From Chryseobacterium sp. StRB126 (lineage in GTDB: Bacteria; Bacteroidota; Bacteroidia; Flavobacteriales; Weeksellaceae): a DNA stretch of 64,000 bases. Under the pieces are notes generated by a model. That model did not search any database. It saw nothing but the letters and a program-made list of their open reading frames with translations, and was not told where the DNA came from. The translations under genes and the position numbers were made by a program. The DNA is taken from the NCBI RefSeq assembly GCF_000829375.1, contig NZ_AP014624.1, positions 4,588,001-4,652,000 on the forward strand, written 5' to 3'. Within the stretch, counting starts at the first letter, position 1, and every line of letters starts with the position of its first letter. Shown here piece by piece: positions 1-7,970 of this stretch.

Positions 1-1071
1 CTGTACTGAAACTTTAGGTTCAATAACAGCTCCTGTTCTCTCAGATGTTCCTACTTTATTTACGTAATCTTCCGCTTTTAGTAAAAGATCTTTTTCCTCT
101 AATTCTTTTGCGATTTGCTTTCTTACCTCAAATCTGTTTTGACCCGCATAATGTAAACCATGCTCGTTAAGATTACCATCATCATCTAATGCATCAATCA
201 TTTTCAATTGATGTTTTTGACCGATCTCGTAGTCATTGGTGTCGTGTGCAGGAGTGATTTTTAAAGCACCTGTTCCAAACTCAATGTCAACATATTCATC
301 TTCGATAATAGGAATTACTCTATTAACGATTGGTACGATTACATTTTTACCTTTTAAATGAGCATATCTTTCATCATTAGGATTGATACATACCGCAGTA
401 TCTCCAAAAATAGTTTCAGGACGTGTAGTAGCAACTGAAAGGAATTCTTCTGAACCTTCAATCTTATATTTAAGGAAATATAATTTTCCGTTCTGCTCTT
501 TAAAGATTACCTCTTCATCTGAAATGTTGGTCTTCGCTTCCGGATCCCAGTTTACCATTCTGTATCCTCTGTAGATCAACCCTTTGTTATAAAGATCTAC
601 AAAGCTTTTGATAACCTGTTGTGAAAGCTTATCTTCTAATGTAAATCGGGTTCTGTCCCAATCACATGAACATCCTAATTTTTTAAGCTGCTCAAGGATT
701 GTTCCTCCATATTTATTGGTCCATTCCCAAGCGTGCTCAAGGAATTGTTCACGGGTAATATCAGACTTATTGATTCCTTCAGACTTCAGTTTAGCAACAA
801 CCTTAGCTTCGGTAGCAATGGAAGCGTGATCTGTTCCCGGAATCCAACAAGCGTTAAACCCGCGCATCCTTGCACGACGGACCAGAACATCTTGAATGGT
901 ATTGTTCAACATATGTCCCATGTGTAATATCCCCGTCACATTTGGCGGCGGAATGACCACGGTATATGGTGGTTTCTCATTAGGTTCTGAGTGGAAATAT
1001 TTGTTTTCCAACCAGTAATTGTACCATTTCTGTTCTGTTTCCTGTGGATTGTACTTTTCTGAAATCTGCAT
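1..1071 (-). CDS. valS: valyl-tRNA synthetase, N-terminal part (3' end outside window)
   Basis: Charges tRNA-Val with valine in the cytoplasm. The reverse-strand frame opens at 1071 with [17 protein letters not shown] and continues to the window edge (about 357 codons). The segment [15 protein letters not shown] carries the class I HIGH-type signature (HMGH) in the form typical of ValRS. The remainder covers the catalytic domain start and part of the CP1 editing domain. A Bacteroidota -7 box (TATTTTTG, 1100-1107) lies 28 nt upstream and supports this start. It is divergent from the DUF1573 gene. The C-terminal tRNA-binding region and the KMSKS loop are outside the window. Confidence 0.95.
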   Translation of the reverse strand, partial: MQISEKYNPQETEQKWYNYWLENKYFHSEPNEKPPYTVVIPPPNVTGILHMGHMLNNTIQDVLVRRARMRGFNACWIPGTDHASIATEAKVVAKLKSEGINKSDITREQFLEHAWEWTNKYGGTILEQLKKLGCSCDWDRTRFTLEDKLSQQVIKSFVDLYNKGLIYRGYRMVNWDPEAKTNISDEEVIFKEQNGKLYFLKYKIEGSEEFLSVATTRPETIFGDTAVCINPNDERYAHLKGKNVIVPIVNRVIPIIEDEYVDIEFGTGALKITPAHDTNDYEIGQKHQLKMIDALDDDGNLNEHGLHYAGQNRFEVRKQIAKELEEKDLLLKAEDYVNKVGTSERTGAVIEPKVSVQ

Positions 1072-1099
1072 AAATTCTATTTCTTTGGCTTGCAATTTG

Positions 1100-1107
1100 C
1101 AAAAATA
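1100..1107 (-). promoter_or_regulatory. -7 promoter box for valS
   Basis: Reads TATTTTTG on the reverse strand, an exact match to the Bacteroidota TAnnTTTG element, 28 nt upstream of the valS start. Confidence 0.6.
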
Positions 1108-1149
1108 GTCTAAAGAAAAAAATTTTTAAGCATGAATTAAAATAATTTT

Positions 1150-1157
1150 TAACTTTG
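1150..1157 (+). promoter_or_regulatory. -7 promoter box for the DUF1573 gene
   Basis: TAACTTTG matches TAnnTTTG exactly. It lies 42 nt upstream of the ATG at 1200, which argues for that start over an in-frame ATG at 1155 that would overlap the promoter. Confidence 0.55.
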
Positions 1158-1199
1158 TTTCACAAAATTTATCTAACAAACATATTAACATTCAAGAAT

Positions 1200-1664
1200 A
1201 TGAAGAAATTAATCGCAGGAATTGCATTATTCGGAACATTTGCTCTTGCATCTGCACAAACAATTACATTTGATAAAACTACTTTCGACTATGGTAACAT
1301 TAAGCCTAGTTCTGATGGTACAAGATTCTTTACAGTAACAAACACAGGTGATAAGCCTTTGATCATTTCAAATGTAAAACCATCTTGTGGATGTACAACA
1401 CCAGAATTTAGCCAGGATCCGATCATGCCAGGAAAATCTGCTAAGATCAAAGTTGGATACAACACAGCTCTTACAGGAGGGTTCAACAAAATGATTGAAG
1501 TTTTCTCTAACGACCCTGCAAACAGCAGAAGCGTAATTTACATCAAAGGAAATGTAGATGCTAACGCTCCTGAGCCAAAAGTATTAACTCCTGCTGAACA
1601 GAAAGAAGCTGCTAAAGCGGAGAAAAAAGCTGCAAAAGTTGCTAAAAAAGCTACTGCGAAGTAA
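1200..1664 (+). CDS. DUF1573 domain secreted protein
   Basis: About 154 residues. Starts MKKLIAGIALFGTFALASAQ, a clear Sec signal peptide. The rest is a DUF1573 (Ig-like/ASPM-SPD-2-like) fold: FDYGNIKPSSDGTRFFTVTNTGDKPLIISNV followed by the conserved Cys pair in PSCGCTTPE. The C-terminus is a Lys/Ala-rich tail (repeats of AEKKAAKVAKK). DUF1573 proteins are abundant exported proteins in Bacteroidota with no firmly known function. An earlier in-frame ATG at 1155 would put 15 residues ahead of the signal peptide and overlap the -7 box, so 1200 is preferred. An intrinsic terminator follows. Confidence 0.9.
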   Translation: MKKLIAGIALFGTFALASAQTITFDKTTFDYGNIKPSSDGTRFFTVTNTGDKPLIISNVKPSCGCTTPEFSQDPIMPGKSAKIKVGYNTALTGGFNKMIEVFSNDPANSRSVIYIKGNVDANAPEPKVLTPAEQKEAAKAEKKAAKVAKKATAK

Positions 1665-1678
1665 TTCTCTACTTAAAA

Positions 1679-1714
1679 ATAAAGAAACCGTCTCTATGGA
1701 GGCGGTTTTTTTTA
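1679..1714 (+). terminator. intrinsic terminator after the DUF1573 gene
   Basis: AAACCG and CGGTTT arms around a short loop (wobble pairs extend the stem), followed by a run of eight T. It ends about 12 bp before the left end of the insertion sequence. Confidence 0.75.
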
Positions 1715-1770
1715 TATTTTGTCTCGTCCTGAAAAAAGTTGACTATAAAATCATAAAAACAGTCACTCTT

Positions 1771-2133
1771 ATGGATTCAAAAAAAATAGCATTCCCTGTA
1801 CAGGAATACAGCGAGGCTTTCAAAAGACAGGTTGTCTCCGAATATGAACGGGGATTATTTACGAAATCACAATTACAGACACGATACAATATTCGTGGTA
1901 ATTCATGTATTTCCAGCTGGTTAATAAAATATGGTAACTTTACTTACGAAACAAAACTAAGTAAAGGTAGACCCATGAAAGATCCACAGCAACAAAAGAT
2001 TAAAGAACTTGAGGCAGCTTTGTTAAAAAAGGAAGAAGAGCTTAAGGTATTTAGGAAGTTTATAGAAATAGCAGAGCGTGAGCTAAAGATTGAGATTGTA
2101 AAAAAGTCTGGTTCCAATCAATCCAGGAAATAA
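1771..2133 (+). CDS. IS3-family transposase OrfA
   Basis: 120 residues from the ATG at 1771. A helix-turn-helix of the HTH_Tnp_1/IS3 type lies in the first half (FKRQVVSEYERGLFTKSQLQTRYNI). It is followed by a leucine-zipper-like coiled coil (QQKIKELEAALLKKEEELKVFRKF), which in this family mediates OrfA dimerisation and contact with OrfAB. DNA-binding partner of the IS. Near its end the codons AAA AAG are preceded by A, forming the -1 shift site that lets ribosomes enter the OrfB frame. An upstream in-frame extension exists but would begin inside the DUF1573 gene and is rejected. Confidence 0.9.
   Translation: MDSKKIAFPVQEYSEAFKRQVVSEYERGLFTKSQLQTRYNIRGNSCISSWLIKYGNFTYETKLSKGRPMKDPQQQKIKELEAALLKKEEELKVFRKFIEIAERELKIEIVKKSGSNQSRK
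2100..2106 (+). promoter_or_regulatory. programmed -1 frameshift heptamer A_AAA_AAG
   Basis: The zero-frame codons are AAA (2101-2103) and AAG (2104-2106) preceded by A at 2100, giving the classic slippery heptamer. After a -1 shift the frame reads on as KKVWFQSIQEIRPYTHLSLEDI and runs straight into OrfB with no stop. A weak stem (TCTGG with CCAGG, 2107-2130) could act as a stimulator. Confidence 0.85.
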
Positions 2134-3023
2134 GGCCGTATACGCATCTTTCACTGGAAGATATCTGCCGATTGTTTGGACACAGTAAACAAGCTTATTA
2201 CAAAAGAAGAAAACAATCTGATTCTACAAATAATCAAGAAAGGATTATAGAATTGGTGTTATCAATTCGTAAAAAGATGCCTAAAATAGGGACTCGAAAA
2301 CTTTACTTCTTACTTAAGGATGATTTTGAAAAAGAGAAACTTCATATAGGAAGAGATCGCTTGTTTAAGATTTTAAGATCAAATTATCTTTTAATCCCCA
2401 GAAGACACAGCTACTTTAAAACAACGAATTCCAGACATTGGATGAGGAAGTACCCCAATATTATCAAAGAAAAAGAGTTGGAATGTTCAGAGAAAGTCTG
2501 GGTTGCAGACATTACCTATCTGAAAACCAAAGAGAGGAATTATTATCTTCATTTGATTACCGATGCCTATTCAAAGAAAATTGTAGGACATGAATTGAGT
2601 GATAATTTACAGACAAGCTCTACGTTGAAAGCATTAAAACAGGCTATAAAGAATCGAGTCTACAAACATCCCCTAATTCATCATTCAGACAGAGGCCTGC
2701 AGTATTGTAGTAAAGAATACACTGAAATGCTGAAGAATAATGACATTCTCATCAGTATGACAGAGAACTCAGACCCTTATGAAAATGCTGTAGCCGAAAG
2801 AGTCAATGGTATTCTGAAATATGAATTTGGATTGATCGATACCTTTGAAGACTTTAAAAATCTCTCACAACAGCTTGATCAATCAATCTATTATTACAAT
2901 AATTTAAGACCTCATTTTTCTTTGAATTATAATATTCCAAGCCAAGTGCACATGAAAAATAATGTGAAATTAAAAACCTATAAAAAACAAAATCAGAATA
3001 GGAAAATTCCTACTCTGATTTAA
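2100..3023 (+). CDS. IS3-family transposase OrfB (DDE integrase), expressed as OrfAB by -1 frameshift
   Basis: Catalyses excision and integration of the IS. The frame has no ATG near its start; it is entered from OrfA at the heptamer at 2100, although a TTG at 2172 could allow some independent initiation. Contains the HTH_21 region (IGTRKLYFLLKDDFEKE) and the rve integrase core with the DDE triad: D in WVADITYL, D in HHSDRGLQY and E in ENAVAERVNGILK. Length from the shift point (about 307 residues) is normal. Ends 20 bp before the right inverted repeat. Resembles the IS150/IS3 subgroups; the exact name cannot be assigned without a database. Confidence 0.92.
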   Translation, partial: KKVWFQSIQEIRPYTHLSLEDICRLFGHSKQAYYKRRKQSDSTNNQERIIELVLSIRKKMPKIGTRKLYFLLKDDFEKEKLHIGRDRLFKILRSNYLLIPRRHSYFKTTNSRHWMRKYPNIIKEKELECSEKVWVADITYLKTKERNYYLHLITDAYSKKIVGHELSDNLQTSSTLKALKQAIKNRVYKHPLIHHSDRGLQYCSKEYTEMLKNNDILISMTENSDPYENAVAERVNGILKYEFGLIDTFEDFKNLSQQLDQSIYYYNNLRPHFSLNYNIPSQVHMKNNVKLKTYKKQNQNRKIPTLI

Positions 3024-3137
3024 GTATATTTGAAATATTAAACTAGTCAACCTTTTTCAGGACTAGTCATTTATAGTAATGGATATGCAGGACAATAGAG
3101 GATGAAAATTACGTTAATACATCTATTTTTTTTAGAT

Positions 3138-3203
3138 TTTGGCTAAAGCCAATGGAATTTGATGATTTTATTTATTGGACGGCCGGGCTAAAGCCCGCCC
3201 CTA
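3138..3203. repeat. REP-like intergenic sequence with GGCTAAAGCC palindromes
   Basis: Two copies of a GGCTAAAGCC-type palindrome (one as GGGCTAAAGCCC) separated by an AT-rich stretch, between the IS and the heptamer array. A third copy of the core occurs near 52190. This looks like a dispersed genus-specific repeat. Confidence 0.5.
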
Positions 3204-3246
3204 TTGATGTTGATACCCGAATGTATAATAGTTGTTTAACGACAAG

Positions 3247-3343
3247 ATCTTTTATCTTTTATCTTTTATCTTTTATCTTTTATCTTTTATCTTTTATCTT
3301 TTATCTTTTATCTTTTATCTTTTATCTTTTATCTTTTATCTTT
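3247..3343. repeat. heptanucleotide tandem repeat (ATCTTTT), 13.9 copies
   Basis: Thirteen perfect copies of ATCTTTT plus a partial copy run without interruption for 97 bp and end 13 bp before the ppk2 start codon. A unit that is not a multiple of three, with perfect copies, points to slippage-prone DNA. A 65-codon frame running through it is an artefact. Confidence 0.95.
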
Positions 3344-3356
3344 AAATAAAAAAAAT

Positions 3357-4226
3357 ATGGACACCAATTTCTCAGATGACTTTAGGGTAAATGGAAAATT
3401 TTCAATTAAAAAAGCTTCCACATCGTATAAAGGAAAACTTACCAAAGAAGAAGGAACACAATTATTAATCCAGGAAAAAGAAAAACTTCGTGAATTGCAG
3501 GAAAAGCTTTATGCTGATGGAAGTCAATCTCTCCTGGTTGTACTTCAGGCTATGGATGCTGCAGGAAAAGACAGCATGATAGAACATGTTTTTGGAGGAG
3601 TAAATCCTCAAGGCTGTAATGTAACCAGCTTTAAAACGCCAAGCTCAAAGGAATATTCACACGATTTTCTCTGGCGACATTATCTGGCATTACCCCAAAA
3701 AGGAATGATTGGAATTTTTAACCGCTCCCATTATGAAAGTGTTTTAGTCTGCAAAGTACACCCTGAATATAATTTAAGTGAAAAAACATGGTCTTCTGTA
3801 AAAGATTTCGACAATAAATTCTGGGAAAACCGCTACGAAAGCATCAGAAACTTTGAGAAGCATCTTGCCCAAAACGGCACTACAATCATTAAAATCTTTC
3901 TGAATGTTTCTAAGGATGAACAAAAGAAAAGGCTTTTGGACAGAATCAACGAACAGGAAAAAAACTGGAAGTTTTCTGCTGGTGACCTTCCGGAAAGAGC
4001 TTTATTTGATCAATATATGGAAGCTTATGAAACGGTAATCAACGAAACTTCAAAAGACCATGCACCATGGTATGTCCTTCCTGCAGACAATAAGTGGTTT
4101 GCAAGAACGGCAGCTATTCAGATTATTATAGATACTCTGGAGAAAATGAATCTTAAGTATCCCCAACTTTCCGAAAAAGATAAAGAAGATCTGGAGCAGG
4201 CTAAAAAACATTTATTAGAAGAGTAA
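3357..4226 (+). CDS. ppk2: polyphosphate kinase 2 family protein
   Basis: 289 residues, a normal single-domain PPK2 length. PPK2 enzymes move phosphate between polyphosphate and nucleotides. Walker A-like loop AMDAAGKDSMIEHV (about residues 66-80), then VTSFKTPSSKEYSHDFLWRHYLALP and the lid/Walker B region IFNRSHYESVLVCKVHPEY. Size and motifs resemble the class III (AMP/ADP-phosphorylating) group; that subclass is inference. The ATG at 3357 follows the heptamer array by 13 bp, so a promoter would lie inside or upstream of the repeat and copy number could set its distance from the gene. Confidence 0.9.
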   Translation: MDTNFSDDFRVNGKFSIKKASTSYKGKLTKEEGTQLLIQEKEKLRELQEKLYADGSQSLLVVLQAMDAAGKDSMIEHVFGGVNPQGCNVTSFKTPSSKEYSHDFLWRHYLALPQKGMIGIFNRSHYESVLVCKVHPEYNLSEKTWSSVKDFDNKFWENRYESIRNFEKHLAQNGTTIIKIFLNVSKDEQKKRLLDRINEQEKNWKFSAGDLPERALFDQYMEAYETVINETSKDHAPWYVLPADNKWFARTAAIQIIIDTLEKMNLKYPQLSEKDKEDLEQAKKHLLEE

Positions 4227-4233
4227 CAAAAAT

Positions 4234-4824
4234 TTATTGGTAAGCCGATTTACCATGAATATATGTAAAGACTTTTGAATGCAAATCTTCAAAGGTCTTT
4301 TTCCATGTGAACTGTCTGATCGTTCTTACCTTATTTTCACTTTCAGGCAATAAGAAGAGTTCAATTTCTTTTGGAATCCGCCAGAAAGGTTCAGGTGGAT
4401 TTTGCCTGAAAACATTGATATAAAGCTTCAATGTTTCCAAATACCAATCCTTATGTTTATTATAATCATTAATTCCACCTACATTCGGAAAATGATGTAA
4501 TTCTCTTTCCAGAATTTTCGGACAGAATTCTTTCCAATATTCGGTAGTATAGAGTAAATGCAGATGCCAAACTTTATCTACGGCTATGGAAGGAGATGCC
4601 CCATTTTTGGAAATACAGCATAAGTAGACAAACTTTTTATATTCTTCAATGACCAGCAGGCAAAATCTTCTTGTCCAGCCTTCAGTCTGAGCCAATTTTC
4701 GGGTAAAAGGGATGATTACCTCAGCCTGATCGATCTGGTAATCTGAAATCCTTTTCCACAAAGGGCTTTGGAGATAATCTAGCTGTGCATTATTCAATAG
4801 AATGGGGGTAAATTCAGGTTTCAT
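4234..4824 (-). CDS. protein with DUF1399/glycine-rich-domain-protein-like DxxWHxH motif
   Basis: 196 residues, no signal peptide or membrane segment. The centre holds VDKVWHLHLLYTTEYWKEFC, which resembles the DxxWHxHxLxxxxY signature of DUF1399 proteins (plant GRDPs and bacterial proteins carrying Gly/Cys-rich tails). The Asp and two His residues could bind a metal. Biochemical function is unknown. It is the last gene of a three-gene reverse-strand cluster with two membrane proteins that end in Cys/Gly-rich tails. Family assignment is by motif only. Confidence 0.6.
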   Translation of the reverse strand: MKPEFTPILLNNAQLDYLQSPLWKRISDYQIDQAEVIIPFTRKLAQTEGWTRRFCLLVIEEYKKFVYLCCISKNGASPSIAVDKVWHLHLLYTTEYWKEFCPKILERELHHFPNVGGINDYNKHKDWYLETLKLYINVFRQNPPEPFWRIPKEIELFLLPESENKVRTIRQFTWKKTFEDLHSKVFTYIHGKSAYQ

Positions 4825-4872
4825 AATGTTAAAAATCTTAATCGATAATTAGTTATTTACACAAGTATTTAA

Positions 4873-5400
4873 TCAACCACCACATCCACAGGATGGAGGA
4901 GTGTAATAGGTATAAATTTCTTTTTTATAATGATGTTTGAGTAGATTTTCAAAATCCTCTCTCGTCATTTGTTTGTAAACATCTGTATCTGATAAATTCA
5001 ACTGAAAGTCTTTTTCAGGATGTGGATCTACGGTCACTGAAAGCATTGAATCAATAATCTGGATTTCAGAAATTTCTTCCCAGATCAATTGTCTTTCTGT
5101 CCTATGATTAAACATTCCTTTTGAGCTTATAGATAATCTTTTTACAGGCTTTGCTACCGGTTTCATCCGTTCAGCAATACAGCTAATTAAGATTTTTACT
5201 GAAGCATAAAGAAAAGCTGCTATAAGCAAAAGCATGATGATAGAGATTAAAATTTCAAACGGGTTTTGGTTGGTAATCACAAGGAAAATCATTGCACAAA
5301 AGGCTGCCAGTAAACCAACTGAGGATATCATAAAAAGTATAATTGTAGAATATCCTGCCCTTTCTTGTTGTGATGTATATAAAGTAATTTCTGATTCCAT
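4873..5400 (-). CDS. two-TM membrane protein with CGCGG tail, paralog of the upstream gene
   Basis: 175 residues with two hydrophobic segments at roughly 18-40 and 46-68, then a soluble PH-like stretch (LIWEEISEIQIIDSMLSVTVDPHPEKDFQLNLS) and a C-terminal PPSCGCGG. It aligns along its full length with the neighbouring 5434-5964 product (shared WENISEIQI..D..LSVTVD and KHHYKKE.Y.Y.TP.SCGCG), so it is a tandem duplicate. Function unknown. The tail and the adjacent DxxWHxH protein suggest a common membrane-associated role. Confidence 0.75.
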   Translation of the reverse strand: MESEITLYTSQQERAGYSTIILFMISSVGLLAAFCAMIFLVITNQNPFEILISIIMLLLIAAFLYASVKILISCIAERMKPVAKPVKRLSISSKGMFNHRTERQLIWEEISEIQIIDSMLSVTVDPHPEKDFQLNLSDTDVYKQMTREDFENLLKHHYKKEIYTYYTPPSCGCGG

Positions 5401-5433
5401 TGTAATTCATTTTATCTGTATATACCCTTAAAA

Positions 5434-5964
5434 TTAACAGCCGCATCCGCAGGATGATGGCGTATTGTAAATATAGACTTCTTTTTTATAATGATATTTC
5501 AGTAGCTTTTCAAAGCGGTCCTGTGTCATTTGTTTCTGGAGATCTGTTGTAGACAGGTTCAGTTTAAAATCTTTCTTAGGGTTGAAATCCACAGTTACAG
5601 AAAGCACAGCATCTACAATCTGTATTTCAGAAATATTTTCCCATTTCATTTCTTTATTTTCAGGATAATAATTCATTCCTTCTCTCGAAATGTTTAAAAC
5701 AGGGTAAATAACAGTACGTTCTCTTTGTTTCCTGACCAGGTAAAGAAAATACTTTACCACTTTATAGTTTAAAAACATACATCCAATCCACAGAATCTTG
5801 TTAAGAATTTTTATAATGATCTCGTTTGTTATCCCATAGAAAAGATATCCCAGACATTGATCAATTCCCCAAAATAAGCCATAAATAAAAGCCGCGTATA
5901 GCAGGATAACTATAAAACCTGGTTTTGCTACTGGAACTGACTGTAAAATACATTCCGTTTTCAT
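5434..5964 (-). CDS. two-TM membrane protein with CGCGC tail (tandem paralog)
   Basis: 176 residues from the ATG at 5964. An in-frame ATG at 5997 exists, but from 5964 the first 20 residues align without gaps to the start of the downstream paralog, so 5964 is preferred. Two transmembrane segments, a soluble domain (WENISEIQIVDAVLSVTVDFNPKKDFKLNLS) and a terminal SSCGCGC. First gene of the cluster; 33 bp separates it from the next start. No known function. Confidence 0.75.
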   Translation of the reverse strand: MKTECILQSVPVAKPGFIVILLYAAFIYGLFWGIDQCLGYLFYGITNEIIIKILNKILWIGCMFLNYKVVKYFLYLVRKQRERTVIYPVLNISREGMNYYPENKEMKWENISEIQIVDAVLSVTVDFNPKKDFKLNLSTTDLQKQMTQDRFEKLLKYHYKKEVYIYNTPSSCGCGC

Positions 5965-6142
5965 CTCAATTTCTTTATTCCAAATTTGAGATAACAAAAG
6001 AATACGAAAGTCGTTGATAAGTCTTATATAGTTTTATAAAGGTCTTATATTAGAATTACAAATATATAACATCCTGTTTTACAAATAAATACAACACTGA
6101 TTTAAAGAATAAAAATCCAAAAGAAAGATGTATTGTAAAAAT

Positions 6143-6470
6143 CACGAGAAAACCTATAAGCCGGATTTTGTACTTCCTAAGAAGCGCCTGTTATTTATCT
6201 ACGTCCTACATTGCTGCAAAACTTGAGCTGATTACCCCTCGGTTTTCAGGACGAGCCGCCCCTATTTCCATTGCTGAAAAGAACCGATATACTTACCATT
6301 GCACCGCAAAGAGTTTACCTGGTTTCACTACAGCCGAACTGTACTTGCTTTCTGTTGCACTTGTCCTACCCTCACGGGTGACGGATGTTATCCGCTTTGC
6401 TGCTCTATGGTGTCCGGACTTTCCTACCTCCCGTAAACGGGAAATCAACAAGCCGATTTTCTCGCGGATG
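6143..6470 (-). ncRNA. rnpB: RNase P RNA (class A)
   Basis: Catalytic RNA that matures tRNA 5' ends. On the reverse strand the 5' part contains GGAAAGTCCGGACACC, the centre has GGGTAGGACAAGTGCAACAGAAAGCA, and the 3' end has ACAAAATCCGGCTTATAGGT. All three are highly conserved RNase P RNA blocks, and the terminal P4/P1 partners are in the expected order. Length is about 325 nt. A perfect -7 box sits directly upstream at 6471-6478. Short open frames inside this stretch on both strands are not genes. Confidence 0.97.
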
Positions 6471-6478
6471 CAAAGATA
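6471..6478 (-). promoter_or_regulatory. -7 promoter box of rnpB
   Basis: TATCTTTG on the reverse strand, an exact TAnnTTTG match placed immediately before the 5' end of the RNase P RNA. Confidence 0.7.
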
Positions 6479-6510
6479 CATAAATTTCATGGGAAAAGCA
6501 CAAGGAACAG

Positions 6511-6656
6511 GAAGCTGGAAGTGAGAGGCAGGAAGTTATTGAGGCACTAAGGTTTAACCATAATCCATTTTATAGTATTTTTTTAAAGGCTGTCTGATCA
6601 GAGTTTAAGGTTACTGTTAAAATAAGTCTCTATAATAACTTCCTGCCTCCAGCTTC
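6511..6656. repeat. inverted-repeat element between rnpB and the sigma factor gene
   Basis: A 15-bp perfect inverted repeat (AGGCAGGAAGTTATT at 6526-6540 and its complement at 6634-6648) with outer GAAGCT/AGCTTC arms (6511-6516, 6651-6656) encloses about 95 bp of AT-rich DNA. No coding potential. Looks like a short non-autonomous or REP-type element and fills most of the gap before 6752. Confidence 0.6.
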
Positions 6657-6751
6657 AGGCTTCTTGACATGTTCAGAATTATCTTTGATTTCACAATAAT
6701 TATTCTTCCCCAATTACCACATTATTGTTATCTTCGTGGCATTATATATCT

Positions 6752-7243
6752 ATGGATTCCAGAGAAAAAGAATTTGCGCAGCTCATCAAAGATAATCAGG
6801 GTCTGATTATTAAAGTATCGCGCTTATATACCAATTCACTGGAAGATGAAGAGGATCTTTTTCAGGAGATTGTATTGCAACTCTGGAGAAGTTATGACTC
6901 TTTCAAAGGAAATTCCAAGATTTCAACATGGATGTATCGTGTAGCGCTTAATACAGCCATTACCCTCTTTAGAAAAAAAAGCAAAAGCCTTCCTACGAAT
7001 GAACTGGACATCAACCACAAAGATTTTGTGGAAGATGATGATGAAAAACAACAACAGATTTCGCTTTTGTATACTGTAATCAAGACTCTTCCTAATATAG
7101 AAAGAGCCATTGTCATGATGTATCTTGACGATCTGCCTTACAAGGACATTGCAGAAAACCTCGGAATTACTGAAGTTAATGCACGCGTGAAAATGAACAG
7201 ATTAAAGAAAACCCTTAAAGAACAGATGGAAAAATATGCCTGA
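6752..7243 (+). CDS. ECF-type RNA polymerase sigma-70 factor
   Basis: 163 residues from MDSREKEFAQLI. Region 2 (EDEEDLFQEIVLQLWRSYDSFKGNSKISTWMYRVALNTAI) binds core polymerase and the -10 element; region 4 (IERAIVMMYLDDLPYKDIAENLGITEVNARVKMNRLKKTL) is the HTH that reads -35. Directs a small alternative regulon. Its stop overlaps the start of the next gene by 8 bp, a common sigma/anti-sigma arrangement. An upstream in-frame ATG at 6725 adds only non-conserved residues. Target genes are unknown. Confidence 0.9.
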   Translation: MDSREKEFAQLIKDNQGLIIKVSRLYTNSLEDEEDLFQEIVLQLWRSYDSFKGNSKISTWMYRVALNTAITLFRKKSKSLPTNELDINHKDFVEDDDEKQQQISLLYTVIKTLPNIERAIVMMYLDDLPYKDIAENLGITEVNARVKMNRLKKTLKEQMEKYA

Positions 7244-7910
7244 ATTTGATCTAGATAGCTTTAAAAAGACGTGGCAGGAACAACCTGTAGCACCGAAATA
7301 CGACAACAGCGAGATTCTTCAAATGCTGAATAGAAAATCACGTAATTATGTAAAGTATATTTTCTGGATCAGTGTTTTTGAATTCCTGTTCTTTTCTCTT
7401 TTGGGCTTATTCTATTTCTTTCAGGATAATGAGTCCGACGGTTTCCGTAAAATATTGGAAAAGCTGGGCACTCAAGAAGCCCCTGAAGTGGAAAACAACT
7501 TCAGTCATTTCTATTTAGCGATTAAAATTCTGAGCGTATTAATTACAGCTTATTTTGTTCTGAAATTCTATCAGAATTACCGTAAAATAAAAATTGAAGA
7601 AAATCTAAAAGGTCTTATTACCAGAATTATCAGTTTCAAAAAAACAGTCAATGCTTTCATTCTGATTAGTATTGTATTACTGCTGGCATTTACTTTTGTA
7701 TTGGTTGCTTTTATATTTTATACCTTAAATTCTCAAAATATACAACCTTCCGGTTCTGACCTTACCGTTATTATTGTTGCCATTAGTATCAGTACTTTGT
7801 TAGCCATATCTATGATCTGGGTGTATTACAGATTGGTGTATGGAAGCATCATCAAAAAACTTGATAAAAATCTGGAGCAACTTAAAGAGATAGATTCTCA
7901 GGAAAATTAG
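7236..7910 (+). CDS. membrane protein, probable anti-sigma partner
   Basis: 224 residues, translationally coupled to the sigma gene (8-bp overlap). A short N-terminal cytoplasmic region (PEFDLDSFKKTWQEQPV, typical of Bacteroidota ECF-associated membrane proteins) is followed by about four hydrophobic segments near residues 40-62, 90-110, 135-160 and 172-196 and a charged C-terminus. It would hold or release the sigma factor at the membrane. The anti-sigma role is inferred from gene order; no ASD or ZAS zinc motif is visible. Confidence 0.65.
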   Translation: MPEFDLDSFKKTWQEQPVAPKYDNSEILQMLNRKSRNYVKYIFWISVFEFLFFSLLGLFYFFQDNESDGFRKILEKLGTQEAPEVENNFSHFYLAIKILSVLITAYFVLKFYQNYRKIKIEENLKGLITRIISFKKTVNAFILISIVLLLAFTFVLVAFIFYTLNSQNIQPSGSDLTVIIVAISISTLLAISMIWVYYRLVYGSIIKKLDKNLEQLKEIDSQEN

Positions 7911-7970
7911 CATTCATAGGCTATAGTTCAAGATATTATTGTTAATTTTATTTCACCAAATCTTTTTACT

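Larger units (their letters stand above)
1726..3063 (+). mobile_element. IS3-family insertion sequence, complete, 1338 bp
   Basis: Bounded by 20-bp terminal inverted repeats, GTCCTGAAAAAAGTTGACTA at 1726-1745 and its complement at 3044-3063, with one mismatch. Contains two overlapping transposase frames joined by a -1 slippery heptamer at 2100-2106, the standard IS3 arrangement. No convincing target duplication flanks the ends (left flank CTC, right flank TAG). Ends, frameshift site and DDE residues are all intact, so the copy looks potentially active. It lies between the DUF1573 terminator and the ppk2 upstream repeat region and interrupts no recognisable gene. Confidence 0.93.

Noticed and set aside
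1639..1770. Extended OrfA start within the DUF1573 gene
   Set aside because: It would overlap the coding end and terminator of the preceding gene; ATG 1771 lies inside the insertion sequence as expected.
3152..3349. 65-codon frame through the heptamer array
   Set aside because: A 7-bp repeat read in any frame yields a repeating peptide without a stop; no family or initiation signal.
4234..5964. CGCG tails as a signal for RiPP peptides
   Set aside because: The tails are at the end of membrane proteins with a conserved soluble part and no nearby peptide-modifying enzyme.
6168..6524. 118-codon frame on the forward strand and a 65-codon frame on the reverse
   Set aside because: Both lie inside the RNase P RNA; the conserved RNA blocks explain the sequence.
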